A stretch of 64,000 nucleotides of DNA from Streptomyces sp. AC558_RSS880 (GTDB lineage Bacteria > Actinomycetota > Actinomycetes > Streptomycetales > Streptomycetaceae), in assembly GCF_019049255.1 (NCBI RefSeq), contig NZ_JAGMUJ010000030.1:310001-374000 (forward strand). Direction: 5' to 3'. The notes below the pieces were generated by a model that was not told the origin of the DNA, did no database searches, and worked only from the letters and a program-made list of their open reading frames with translations. The position numbers were made by a program, and so were the translations under genes. How positions within the stretch are numbered: position 1 is the stretch's first letter; the number at the start of each line of letters is the position of its first letter. Shown one piece after another: positions 1 through 8,513 of the stretch.

Positions 1-235
1 CTGGAGGGAGGCAGGAACCGAAGCGCCGAACTGGGCGGGGCGAACGTCAACGGCCAGCCCATGTGGATCCCGGAGCCGGTGTCCAGGAGTCTTTGGCAGT
101 CATCCCTTTGCCGACCTTCATCCGCCACCAAGTCGGCAAGTTCCCACTCAAGTTGAAGAGGTCTACTGCTAGGGTATGGGCTCAACTTCCGGCAGAGCGA
201 GCGGATCCGCGCGTCCGTGCACCATGGGGGGATGG
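1..235. other. Left edge, no assignable gene
   Basis: The frame beginning at base 1 stays open until a TGA at 154-156, so it could be the last 51 codons of a gene that starts outside the window. I do not recognise the residues. The base composition is intermediate between core Streptomyces DNA and the lower-G+C genes that follow. No promoter or repeat is obvious. Confidence 0.3.
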
Positions 236-1039
236 GTGTTCACTGCGTTTGAAACGCGCGTGCTGAACGTTCGCGAGTACTTGGCGATGGGACGGGAACG
301 TTCCGAGCTGATACCAAGAGTGCCCGGCATCTATATATGGACACTTGACTTCACTGATATCGGAAAGACGGCACTCGAGCGCGAACCGGAAGACGTAATT
401 TCTCTCGTTCAGACGCGAATCAGTGCGCCCCGTGGCGAGCCGCTCGAAGTTGGAATGGTTGGACGATATAGAAATGTCCTGATTCAGGATGCTCCGCCTG
501 GACTTACACGTGCGTCAGCTGTCCGGGTGGAAGAGATGATAAAGGCTCGAAACCTGCATCTTGAATGGGCTTTCTTGTGTGCCACTCTGTTTCAGAGGCC
601 GCTGTACGTGGGTAAGGCCGTCAATTTGTCGGTGCGCCTAAAGGCGCATATGAAGCCGGACTCGCATCTCAGTGGCGAGCTTGAGCGTCTGGGGCTGACT
701 GTCAATGACTGTGCGGTGCTCATGCTCCCTGTTACGTCCCCCGACAATATCGCGGACCTTGTGGCGGCTGAAGAAGAACGTGCTCGCGCCTTGCGGGCGG
801 CCGGCGCGGCGGAACCGACGGCAAGAAATATGCTCAGCGCAGGAGAGTATGACGGCGCAGACGAGGACGATGGCGGGGGTAACGATTTGGACGCCGAAGA
901 CGATGACACTCTCTTCTCGGACTCCGAACTTGACGCCGCGGCAGCCCCTGAGTTGAGGCAAGCAGATCAGCTGGTGCGTTTTGCTGAGTCGCTGACCATT
1001 CGTGCCGCCCACCCTTTGTTGAATATGAAGATGGACTAG
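236..1039 (+). CDS. GIY-YIG nuclease-like protein with split domain
   Basis: Encodes about 267 residues if started at GTG 236, which has a GGGGGGA ribosome-binding stretch at 226-232. ATG 176, 224 and 287 are alternatives. The GIY half (PGIYIW, residues 30-35) and the YVG half (LYVGKAVNLSVRLKAH, 123-138) of a GIY-YIG fold are both present. About 90 residues separate them, where about 10-20 is usual. The helix carrying the catalytic Glu and the closing Asn appears near the C-terminus (E251, N263), after a very acidic tract at 207-233. The arrangement suggests a nuclease-type fold with two insertions; activity is inferred. The DGQHR gene follows after 3 bp, so the two are co-transcribed. G+C is well below that of the core genes, which points to acquisition by transfer. 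Confidence 0.7.
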   Translation: MFTAFETRVLNVREYLAMGRERSELIPRVPGIYIWTLDFTDIGKTALEREPEDVISLVQTRISAPRGEPLEVGMVGRYRNVLIQDAPPGLTRASAVRVEEMIKARNLHLEWAFLCATLFQRPLYVGKAVNLSVRLKAHMKPDSHLSGELERLGLTVNDCAVLMLPVTSPDNIADLVAAEEERARALRAAGAAEPTARNMLSAGEYDGADEDDGGGNDLDAEDDDTLFSDSELDAAAAPELRQADQLVRFAESLTIRAAHPLLNMKMD

Positions 1040-1042
1040 CTC

Positions 1043-3040
1043 ATGAGCCTTTCATCACTAAGCCGTCGTCGTCCAGCCTATACCGACCAGTACTCTTACG
1101 TCCGAGGCGAATACGCCATCGGTGATGAGAAAGTCCCCTATTTCTCTATCTCGATGACCATCAGGGAAGCAGATCAGTACCTGCGCCTGGCCCGGGAGCT
1201 AGCGTTTAGTGACGACGAGCCCGTAAACCTCGAGGAACTGTTTCAGCGAACGGTAGACGAGGACCGTGCTGCCGGCCCGATCGCTACTTACTTGAGGCAA
1301 TCCGGCTCGCTCAAATTTTTCAACGCCTTCACCGTCGTTCTCTTGCCGGTCGATCCAGATAAGGCTGACACGGTCGCTGAAAGCTACATTGAAGACTCGG
1401 CCGCCCCGGCTGAAACTCCAGATGGTGATCTGGAACGTACGTCGATCGGTCCCGTCCAAATCGACAGCTTGCCCGGAACGGATATCGGGTTCATCCGGTG
1501 GAGTACTAAGCGTGCTCGTGCCGTGATTCTCGATGGCCAACACCGCTTCCTAGCCTTGAAAAAGATCCTCGACTCACCGCAGACCAATCTGCTCAAGCCG
1601 GATACCACGAAGATTCCTGTACTACTCTTGGTTCTTGACGAGAGAGCTGGATTCGTTCCTGCTCGAGATCAGGACAGGCTACTCCATGCCTGCAGGAGCA
1701 TTTTTGTCGCCCTAAATAAGCACGCCGTGGCGGTCTCAAAGACGCGCACATATCTGCTTGATGATCAGGACATCGTGTCCGTAAGTATGCGTCGTCTTTT
1801 GACGTCGGAAGTCGGAGACGGTCGCAACGGTCAAGATTCGATTGATCGAATCCCGCTGGCGCTCGTCGATTGGCATTCGGATCAGGCAAAATTCGATCGG
1901 GGCCTGCATCTTACAAGTGTCCTCGGATTGCATGAGACCATCCGGCAGATATATCCGAATCGTTGCGACGAGACGGACTATGAGGGCCTACGTGAATATA
2001 TCACCAAGGTAAGTGCGCTCATCGGCCCGGTAGGTGATTCACGCTGGTCGGAGCTCGCCCTGCGCAATAGGCTGAGTAAGTATGAAGACGACGCATTGCC
2101 GTTCATATTTTCTGCCGAAGAAGTCTCTGCAGTTGCGGATGCCTTCGCGAGTGGTGTCGGACAGGCGATCGTGCGCCCCCTCCTACAGTTGGAGCCCTAC
2201 AAAAAGCTGAGGGAGGACTATCAGGCGGAAGGGCTAATCGGCGGCCCTCTGGAGCTCTGGCTTGGCTTCGATAAGTACGGAAAGCAGGCTTTTCAGACTC
2301 GCACCGGGAATGATCCGAGTGATCTTGCCCGCGGCATCGCCGAGAATGTGAAATCTGGCGATAACGCATTTGCCGTGATCTTTCAGCGCGGCATCCTTCT
2401 CTCGGCGGTCAGGTTTGATATCGCCCGGTCTGAATTTGCGGGCGAGTGGGAATGTTCATCGGATAGGTTCGCAGTCCTTGAACGCTGGATCGAACGAATG
2501 AACGCGCGGGTTGCTCCCTATCTCGCCAACCCTGACTTCTGGCTTGGAACCGGAATTAAGGGCGACCGAAATGTCAACTACACTAAGGTTGGTGCCAACG
2601 GCGTCAAGGGCTTGGTTTCTCTTTCGGTCATGTGCCCGATTGTCGAGCTGAGAGAGAATGCGGCGGTGCTCGCCGATGGGGGTATCCCTTCAGAGGCCCT
2701 GACAACCTCTGAACAGCTGGCCTGGAAGATGATCTCAGATCCAGATAGTCCTTACTTGCGAGACGATCGAGTGATGGCGGACGCCGCAGAATCAAGTCTT
2801 CAGTTTGCGGCGTATCGCTGGCTTGCACAACAATTCGAAACAATCGGTCGTGGTCGGGCGCCGGGCGTTGTGGCTGGCGTTACCCGACAGGCATGTATCG
2901 AATATCGAAATGCTGCGAAAGCGTATGTCCAGAGCGAACTCCGCGCATCGGGCGTGCCAGCGGACGATGACGTCGTACTGCAAGGGGTTCTAGTCCTCGG
3001 CGCCCGCCGCCTGGCCCAGATCGCGCAGGTATCTGTCTGA
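1043..3040 (+). CDS. DGQHR-domain protein (DndB-like)
   Basis: Encodes 665 residues. The signature DGQHR lies at residues 164-168 (context VILDGQHRFLALKKI). It is followed about 55 residues later by ALNKHAVAVSKTRTYLLDD, the conserved companion block of DGQHR/DndB proteins, which are distantly ParB-like. DndB is the repressor and accessory factor of phosphorothioate DNA-modification clusters. Stand-alone DGQHR proteins are common in bacterial islands and their biochemical role is mostly unknown. The C-terminal half (about 350-665) has no domain I can name. No dndACDE genes are visible. It lies 3 bp after the GIY-YIG gene and shares its low G+C. Family assignment is good; function is open. Confidence 0.75.
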   Translation: MSLSSLSRRRPAYTDQYSYVRGEYAIGDEKVPYFSISMTIREADQYLRLARELAFSDDEPVNLEELFQRTVDEDRAAGPIATYLRQSGSLKFFNAFTVVLLPVDPDKADTVAESYIEDSAAPAETPDGDLERTSIGPVQIDSLPGTDIGFIRWSTKRARAVILDGQHRFLALKKILDSPQTNLLKPDTTKIPVLLLVLDERAGFVPARDQDRLLHACRSIFVALNKHAVAVSKTRTYLLDDQDIVSVSMRRLLTSEVGDGRNGQDSIDRIPLALVDWHSDQAKFDRGLHLTSVLGLHETIRQIYPNRCDETDYEGLREYITKVSALIGPVGDSRWSELALRNRLSKYEDDALPFIFSAEEVSAVADAFASGVGQAIVRPLLQLEPYKKLREDYQAEGLIGGPLELWLGFDKYGKQAFQTRTGNDPSDLARGIAENVKSGDNAFAVIFQRGILLSAVRFDIARSEFAGEWECSSDRFAVLERWIERMNARVAPYLANPDFWLGTGIKGDRNVNYTKVGANGVKGLVSLSVMCPIVELRENAAVLADGGIPSEALTTSEQLAWKMISDPDSPYLRDDRVMADAAESSLQFAAYRWLAQQFETIGRGRAPGVVAGVTRQACIEYRNAAKAYVQSELRASGVPADDDVVLQGVLVLGARRLAQIAQVSV

Positions 3041-3083
3041 GCTTGACTCTGTCGGTGATCTTGATGGGCTCGGGCTGACGAGC

Positions 3084-3391
3084 GTGTTCAGTGGGCAGCC
3101 TCGTGACGGTGGTGCAGGTCAACCCAGTGGTGAGGTGCGCAACCCGAACGCAACGACGGCGATGTGGGTGCGGGACCGCTTGGACGGACTGTGGCACGAC
3201 GACGACTTTGCCGACCAGTACCCGCGCGACGGGCGCCCGGGCCTCTCACCCGCCCAACTGGCCACGGTGAGCGTGTTGCAGTTCCTCCTGAGCCTGTCCG
3301 ACCGCGCTGCCGCGGAGGCCGTGCGGTGCCGCATTGACTTCAGGTACTAGCTCTGCCTCGAGCTGGACGATCCCGGCTTCCACAGGACGGT
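3084..3391 (+). pseudogene. Truncated IS transposase (N-terminal fragment)
   Basis: The translation AMWVRDRLDGLWHDDDFADQ followed by GLSPAQLATVSVLQFLL is the N-terminal region of the transposases of IS1182-type elements common in Streptomyces. The frame reaches RIDFRY and is broken by TAG at 3348-3350. It then resumes in the same frame with LCLELDDPGFH, so the stop is a point disruption. At about 3391 the homology switches abruptly to a ycnI-like sequence, so most of the transposase is deleted. No terminal repeats were found. Confidence 0.75.
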
Positions 3392-3851
3392 TGGACCGCC
3401 CAGGTCACCACCACCAAGCTCAAGACGGCCGTCAAGACCGACGCCGTCTCCGAGATCACCTCAGCGGCGGAAAGATCGCCCCGGGGCAGTACGAGGACTT
3501 CAACGTCGCCTTCGGCCAGCTGCCCGACGACACGGGCCAGCTGACCTTCAAGACCCTGCAGACGTACTCAGACGGCAAGATCGTCCGCTGGATCGAGGCC
3601 CAGGGCGGCCAGGAGCTGGAGAACCCGGCACCCGTGCTCAAGCTCACCGCCAAGGGCGCGAGGAGGGCGGGGGCTCTTCGACTGCCTCGTCGGCGAGTAC
3701 GAAGGGCTTCGACAGCGCCGGGTCGACCGCCTCGGCCAGCGAATCGACCGACCGTGGCCCCGACATCGCCAGGCTGGTCGCGGCGTTGGGCCTGGCAGCC
3801 GCCGGCATTGCCGTTGTGCGCAGCCGTTCCGCCGGATCCCGGGCGGAGTAG
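3392..3851 (+). pseudogene. ycnI-like (DUF1775) 3' remnant
   Basis: Three reading frames together give the C-terminal half of a YcnI/DUF1775 copper-associated exported protein. They read WTAQVTTTKLKTAVKTD first, then after a frame change GGKIAPGQYEDFNVAFGQLP and TLQTYSDGKIVRWIEAQGG. After a second change comes a serine-rich linker with a small hydrophobic anchor ending at TAG 3849-3851. The N-terminal half and signal peptide are missing, replaced by transposase sequence. It is non-functional and most likely left by IS-mediated rearrangement. Confidence 0.7.
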
Positions 3852-3959
3852 CGCACCTGCCCTGCCGCCGGTGGCTGCCGGCAGGGCGCCGTTCCATTTC
3901 TCCTTCCCCCGAATCAAGGCCACGGAGCCATGGCGCAAGGGCTCAGTTGCCCTGCACAT

Positions 3960-4124
3960 CACAATGAACCTGTCCGCCGCCGTGGGTGAGCATGCGGTCC
4001 GTTACGGTTGGTCGTCTCACGACCTGCGACACTGGTACGCCACGACCTCGCCAGCAATGGCCTGCCGCTGGCGGTCAAGGCGATGGATATGGCGCTCACC
4101 AGCACCGTGCTGACTTGGTGCTGA
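3960..4124 (+). pseudogene. Tyrosine recombinase (integrase) C-terminal remnant
   Basis: One frame carries SSHDLRHWYATT, the conserved HxLRH box of phage-type tyrosine recombinases. The continuation LASNGLPLAVKAMDMALTST lies in another frame, so at least one frameshift is present. The catalytic C-terminal Tyr region is lost and the frame ends in TGA at about 4122-4124. This is the decayed tail of an integrase gene and supports past integration of a mobile element at this spot. Confidence 0.65.
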
Positions 4125-4161
4125 CTAAAGCACGTTTTCGCAGGTCAGATGGAGTGTCCAT

Positions 4162-4977
4162 ATGTGCGGACGGTATGCAGCGAGTCGCAGGCCCGAGGAT
4201 CTCGCGGGAATCTTTGAGATCGAGAAGTGGGAGCCGGAGGAGACCCTGGCGCCCGACTACAACGTGGCGCCGACCAAGGAGGTCTACGCCGTACTCGACC
4301 GTGCCCTGAAGGACGCGGCGGACCCGCGCCCGGTTCGGCAGCTGCGGAAGCTGAAGTGGGGCCTGGTGCCCTCCTGGTCCAAGACGCCCGAGGGCGCCGC
4401 CCGGATGATCAACGCCCGCGCGGAGACCGTCCACGAGAAGCCGTCCTACCGCCGCGCCTTCTCCTCCCGGCGCTGCATCCTGCCCGCCGACGGCTACTAC
4501 GAGTGGGTCACCGGCAAGCAGGAGCGGGACCTGGAGGTCGAGGGGAAGAAGAAGCGGCCCCGCAAGCAGCCCTACTTCGTGACGCCGGCCGACGGCTCGG
4601 TGTTCGCCATGGCCGGGCTGTACGAGTTCTGGCGGGACCGGACGCTGCCGGACGACCACCCCCAGACCTGGTGGGTGACGTGCTCCGTCATCACCACCGA
4701 GGCGGAGAGCAGCCCGCTCGCCGTCTCGCCGGCGGACGGCCCGCACACCCTCGCCGAGATCCACCCGCGGATGCCGCTGATGCTCACGCCGGACCGCTGG
4801 GACGCCTGGCTGGACCCCGCCCGCACGGACGTCGAGGAGCTGCGCGGGCTGCTCGCCCCGCCCCCCTCCGGCCTGATGCGCGCCTACCCGGTCCCCACGG
4901 CCGTCAGCAACGTCCGCAACAACGGACCGGAGCTGCTGACCGAGCTGGCCGCGCCGGAAGAGGGCACACTCTTCTGA
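4162..4977 (+). CDS. SRAP/YedK-family abasic-site DNA-crosslinking protein
   Basis: Encodes 271 residues and begins MCGRY; Cys2 becomes the N-terminal nucleophile after Met removal. SRAP (YedK/HMCES) proteins form a stable thiazolidine link with abasic sites in single-stranded DNA and shield them during replication. Diagnostic motifs are visible: NVAPT near residue 31, the Glu of GYYEW, and the active-site His in EIHPRMPL. Its length is slightly above the usual 220-250. A hydrolase gene starts one base after its stop, so the two are probably co-transcribed. This is the first intact core gene after the degraded island. Confidence 0.93.
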   Translation: MCGRYAASRRPEDLAGIFEIEKWEPEETLAPDYNVAPTKEVYAVLDRALKDAADPRPVRQLRKLKWGLVPSWSKTPEGAARMINARAETVHEKPSYRRAFSSRRCILPADGYYEWVTGKQERDLEVEGKKKRPRKQPYFVTPADGSVFAMAGLYEFWRDRTLPDDHPQTWWVTCSVITTEAESSPLAVSPADGPHTLAEIHPRMPLMLTPDRWDAWLDPARTDVEELRGLLAPPPSGLMRAYPVPTAVSNVRNNGPELLTELAAPEEGTLF

Positions 4978-4978
4978 C

Positions 4979-5722
4979 GTGACCCCCGACATGGCAGACA
5001 CGACAGTCACGACCGAGACCGTCGAGACGGACGCGGGCCCCGCCCGCGTCACCTGGCACCGCGCACGTGAGCGCGCCCGCCTCGTCCTCGCGGTGGGCCA
5101 CGGCGCCGGCGGCGGCATCGAGGCCCGGGACCTGAAGGCGCTCGCCGCCGGGCTGCCCGCGCACGGCGTGACCGTCGCCCTGGTCGAACAGCCCTGGCGG
5201 GTGGCCGGCAAGAAGGTGGCCCCCGCGCCGAAGACCCTCGACACCGGCTGGCGCGGCATCTGGCCCGCGCTGGCGAAGCCGGGCCTGCCGGTGGTCTCGG
5301 GCGGGCGCAGCGCCGGCGCCCGCGTCGCCTGCCGCACCGCCGCGGAACTCGGCGCCCACGCCGTACTCGCCCTGAGCTTCCCCTTGCATCCGCCGGGCAG
5401 GCCCGAGAAGTCCCGCGCCGGCGAACTGCTCGGCGCGGGGGTGCCCACCCTCGTCGTCCAGGGCGGCAACGACCCCTTCGGCAGACCCGCGGAGTTCCCC
5501 GAGTACGGGAGGGGCCGCGCGATGGGGGTCCCCCCAGGCGTTCAGCCCTGGGGGAGCGTCGGTGCGAGGGCGGTGGTGGGAGACGGGTGGGCGTACGAAC
5601 TGGTCGAGGTCCCCCACGGCGATCACGGCTTCGCCGTGCCCAAAAGGGCGGACCTCACGCAGGAGGAGGCCGTGGCGGTGGTCACGGACGCGGTCGTGCG
5701 GTGGACCGCCTCACTCGGGTGA
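4979..5722 (+). CDS. Alpha/beta hydrolase of the KANL3/Tex30 (dienelactone hydrolase-like) type
   Basis: Encodes 247 residues from GTG 4979, one base after the SRAP stop; ATG 4991 is an alternative. The nucleophile elbow is [10 protein letters not shown], the acid is in QGGNDPFG and the His is in VPHGDHGF, giving a complete Ser-Asp-His set in normal order. The substrate is unknown. Between acid and His, bases about 5523-5560 hold a GC-rich hairpin read in frame as [12 protein letters not shown]. This looks like a palindromic repeat inserted into the coding region. The sigma-R promoter of sigR begins immediately after the stop codon. Confidence 0.85.
5523..5560. repeat. Palindromic repeat element inside the hydrolase gene
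   Basis: CCCCCAGG (5531-5538) pairs with CCTGGGGG (5547-5554) around an 8-base loop, preceded by GGGGGTC. Elements of this GGGGGTCCCCCC...CTGGGGGAG form are dispersed in Streptomyces genomes, usually between genes. Here it is in frame and adds about 13 residues, without matching any part of the hydrolase fold. Confidence 0.55.
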
Positions 5723-5728
5723 GGCACC

Positions 5729-5756
5729 GGGAATGCCCGCGCGGATCCCGCTGTTG
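5729..5756 (+). promoter_or_regulatory. sigma-R-dependent promoter of sigR (sigRp2 type)
   Basis: GGGAAT at 5729-5734 and GTTG at 5753-5756 are separated by 18 bp, an exact fit to the sigma-R consensus GGAAT-N18-GTT. It lies about 60 bp upstream of the ATG at 5814 that gives the extended sigma-R. It therefore provides the known positive feedback of sigma-R on its own operon under thiol-oxidative stress. Confidence 0.85.
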
Positions 5757-5978
5757 GGACGGACGTATGTGCCGGTCAACGGCATCGCCGCCGTAGGAGA
5801 GGAAGTCCGCCGCATGGGTTCCACGTTCTGCCCGAACCGCAGTGCCCGCGCCGACCTGGACTGGACGGTGCTGCACGCGGCCAAGACCGTCCCGATTCGG
5901 GCGGCGGGCGGACCGGATCGTCGTCTATCCTCCGATTCGGGTGAGACCGCTTTCGGTCTCACGACAACTCTGGAGGAG

Positions 5979-6665
5979 GTGGGTCCGGTTCCCGGTACCG
6001 GCGCAGGGACCGAACACGGCCAGGCGGAGCAGCCCGAGGGCCAGGGCAGCACGGGCGCGGAGTCGACCGCGGAGCGCAGCGCGCGCTTCGAGCGGGACGC
6101 GCTCGAGTTCCTCGACCAGATGTACTCGGCCGCCCTGCGCATGACGCGCAACCCGGCCGACGCCGAGGACCTGGTGCAGGAGACGTACGCCAAGGCGTAC
6201 GCGTCCTTCCACCAGTTCCGCGAGGGCACCAACCTCAAGGCGTGGCTGTACCGGATCCTCACCAACACCTTCATCAACTCGTACCGCAAGAAGCAGCGCG
6301 AACCCCAGCGCAGCGCGGCCGAGGAGATCGAGGACTGGCAGCTCGCGCGCGCCGAGTCGCACATGTCCACGGGTCTGCGCTCCGCGGAGTCGCAGGCGCT
6401 GGACCACCTGCCCGACTCGGACGTCAAGGAAGCGCTCCAGGCGATCCCCGAGGAGTTCCGCATCGCGGTGTATCTCGCCGATGTGGAGGGCTTTGCCTAC
6501 AAGGAGATCGCGGACATCATGGGGACACCCATCGGTACGGTGATGTCCCGGCTGCACCGTGGCCGCCGTCAGCTGCGCGGCATGCTGGAGGACTACGCGC
6601 GTGAGCGCGGACTGGTCCCGGCCGGCGCCGGAGAGTCGAACGAAGCGAAAGGCTCGGGGTCATGA
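5979..6665 (+). CDS. sigR: RNA polymerase ECF sigma factor SigR
   Basis: Group IV sigma factor for the thiol-oxidative stress regulon. The 228-residue form starts at GTG 5979. Region 2 ([27 protein letters not shown]) and region 4 ([22 protein letters not shown] and [14 protein letters not shown]) are intact. An in-frame ATG at 5814 lies exactly 55 codons upstream, preceded by a GGAGAGGAA ribosome-binding stretch. It gives the longer, unstable, stress-induced isoform known from S. coelicolor (sigma-R prime). Transcripts from the sigma-R promoter at 5729-5756 include this upstream start. The stop overlaps the rsrA start by 4 bp (ATGA), which couples translation with the anti-sigma factor. Confidence 0.97.
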
Positions 6666-6973
6666 GCTGCGGAGAGCCGCACGAGACGGATTGCAGCGAA
6701 ATCCTCGATCATCTCTACGAGTTCCTCGACCGTGAGATGCCGGATTCCGACTGTGTGAAGTTCGAGCACCACTTCGAGGAGTGCTCGCCGTGCCTGGAGA
6801 AGTACGGGCTCGAGCAGGCGGTGAAGAAGCTGGTCAAGCGCTGCTGCGGGCAGGACGACGTGCCGGGTGACCTGCGTTCCAAGGTCATGGGCCGGCTCGA
6901 TCTGATCCGCTCCGGCCAGGCCGTCCCCGACCAGGACGTCACGGCCTCACCGGCCGCACCGCAGGAGTCCTGA
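6662..6973 (+). CDS. rsrA: Redox-sensing zinc anti-sigma factor RsrA
   Basis: Encodes 103 residues and starts in a 4-bp overlap with sigR. It is the prototype ZAS anti-sigma factor: reduced, zinc-bound RsrA holds SigR, and disulfide stress ejects zinc and frees it. The zinc and redox residues are all present: C11, H37, C41 and C44 (HHFEECSPC), plus C3, C31 and the C61-C62 pair. Helices after residue 45 form the sigma-binding part. Length and residue positions match the S. coelicolor protein. Confidence 0.97.
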
Positions 6974-7118
6974 CACTCCGCGGTTCCCCGACTCCTGTGT
7001 CACTCGAACGTGCTAATCCGCGGGTTATCGGCCCGTGGAGGCACACCCCGCCGTCCTAGGCTCCAGAGCCTGACAGGTGACAGGCCGGGTGTCGGCGGGC
7101 ACGGTCGGGGAGGGGTTC

Positions 7119-8513
7119 ATGGAGGCGTTACCGGCGCGGGCCCGCGCGTATGTCGTCTGTGTCACCGTGCTGGGCCTGCTCTGTCCGCTGTCCCTGGTCC
7201 CCTCGGTCCCGGTGTCCCCGCCGGGCGGTGCGCGCTTCTCCTGGTGGGCGGTCGCCCTGCTCGCCGCGGTGTATGCGGGCTGCGAGCGCCTCGCCCGGTC
7301 GCGCCCGGCCGCCGCCCCGCACCCGGGCGGAACCTTCCACCCCGTCCTGCTCGCCGGGGCCTTCCTGCTGCCACCGTCCGCCGCGGCGCTGGTCGCGCTC
7401 CCCGGGGCGCTGCTGCTCCCCGTGGAACAACGCCCGTACCTGGCGCGCAGGCTCTGGCGGGCCGGCCGGCTGGTGCTCGCCGTATGGGCCGCGAGCCGGG
7501 TCCACCTGGCGGTCGGCGGCCGGGACGCGGTGGCGGACTGCGACGTCCCGGGCGCGCTCGGCACGGCCGGGGCCGCGGTGCTGGTGTTCTGCCTGGTGCT
7601 CACCCTGCTGGACGGCGGCATCCCGGCGCCCGGCGTGCTCCCGCGCGGGAGGCGGATCTCGGCGCCGGCCGCCTGGTGGCGGCTGTTCCTCGGGTCGCTG
7701 GCACCGATCACCGTGCACGGCCTCGCCGGACTCATGATGGCGCTGCTGTGGCGCAGCCCCTACGGCCCCGTGGCCGCGCTGCTCGTGCTGCTGCCGATGG
7801 GCGTCTCCTGGTGGGCGTTCGCCCAGTACCACCGGGAGCGGGCCGCCCATCAGGCGACGATCCGCGCCCTCGTCCAGGCCGTCGACATCAAGGACGGCTA
7901 CACGCGCGGGCACAGCGAACGCGTCGGACGGGCCTCCATGATGATCGCGCGGGAACTCGGCATGGACGACGAGCGCGTCGAGGTGCTCCGCTTCGCGGGC
8001 ATCCTGCACGACGTCGGCAAGCTCGGCGTGCCCACCCGGCTGCTCACCAAGAACGGCCCGCTGACCCCCGAGGAGCGCCGGGTGATCGAACTGCACCCCG
8101 AGTACGGGCACGAGATGGTGCGGGGGATCTCCTTCCTCGGCGAGGCCCGCGCGGCGGTGCTGCACCACCACGAACGGCTGGACGGCGCCGGCTACCCCTA
8201 CGGCCTGTCGGGCAGTCAGATCCCCGAGTCCGCACGGGTGGTCGCCGTCGCCGACGCCTTCGACGCGATGACCTCCACCCGCTCCTACAGCAGGGCGCGG
8301 CCCGTGTCCGTGGCGCTGGAGGAGCTCCGGCGGTGCGCGGGCACCCACTTCGACCCGCGGATGGTGGCCGCGCTGATCCGGGCGATCGGCCGGGACGGCT
8401 GGCATCCGGCGGTGACCGCCGACGACCCCCGGCCGGCCGCCGGCGGCACACGGTCCACCGCCGTGCCCGGGCCCGCCGCACCGGTCGCCGGCCGGCCCGG
8501 GGCGCGCCGATGA
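7119..8513 (+). CDS. Membrane-anchored HD-GYP domain protein
   Basis: Encodes 464 residues from ATG 7119, chosen for the GGGGAGGGG stretch just ahead; GTG 7077 is possible. The N-terminal 240 residues form several hydrophobic segments. A cytoplasmic HD-GYP domain follows, with HD at 297-298 (ILHDVGKLG), HHHERLDG near 349 and GYP at 358-360. HD-GYP proteins hydrolyse cyclic di-GMP, and the metal ligands look complete, so activity is plausible. A second HD-type membrane gene overlaps its end by 4 bp. The proline/alanine-rich C-terminal 40 residues appear disordered. Confidence 0.85.
   Translation: MEALPARARAYVVCVTVLGLLCPLSLVPSVPVSPPGGARFSWWAVALLAAVYAGCERLARSRPAAAPHPGGTFHPVLLAGAFLLPPSAAALVALPGALLLPVEQRPYLARRLWRAGRLVLAVWAASRVHLAVGGRDAVADCDVPGALGTAGAAVLVFCLVLTLLDGGIPAPGVLPRGRRISAPAAWWRLFLGSLAPITVHGLAGLMMALLWRSPYGPVAALLVLLPMGVSWWAFAQYHRERAAHQATIRALVQAVDIKDGYTRGHSERVGRASMMIARELGMDDERVEVLRFAGILHDVGKLGVPTRLLTKNGPLTPEERRVIELHPEYGHEMVRGISFLGEARAAVLHHHERLDGAGYPYGLSGSQIPESARVVAVADAFDAMTSTRSYSRARPVSVALEELRRCAGTHFDPRMVAALIRAIGRDGWHPAVTADDPRPAAGGTRSTAVPGPAAPVAGRPGARR

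Noticed and set aside
3334..4113. A single 259-codon gene spanning the remnants
   Set aside because: Its translation passes through parts of two unrelated families and out-of-frame stretches, so it is a chance open frame over pseudogenes.
1..4161. tRNA gene or att site bordering the island
   Set aside because: No tRNA-like cloverleaf or pair of direct repeats could be found by eye, so no attachment site is claimed.
7010..8509. Frame of the second HD gene extended upstream by 500 codons
   Set aside because: The upstream part lies in the wrong frame across the first HD-GYP gene and is Arg/Gly/Pro-rich; the ATGA overlap at 8510 is the real start.
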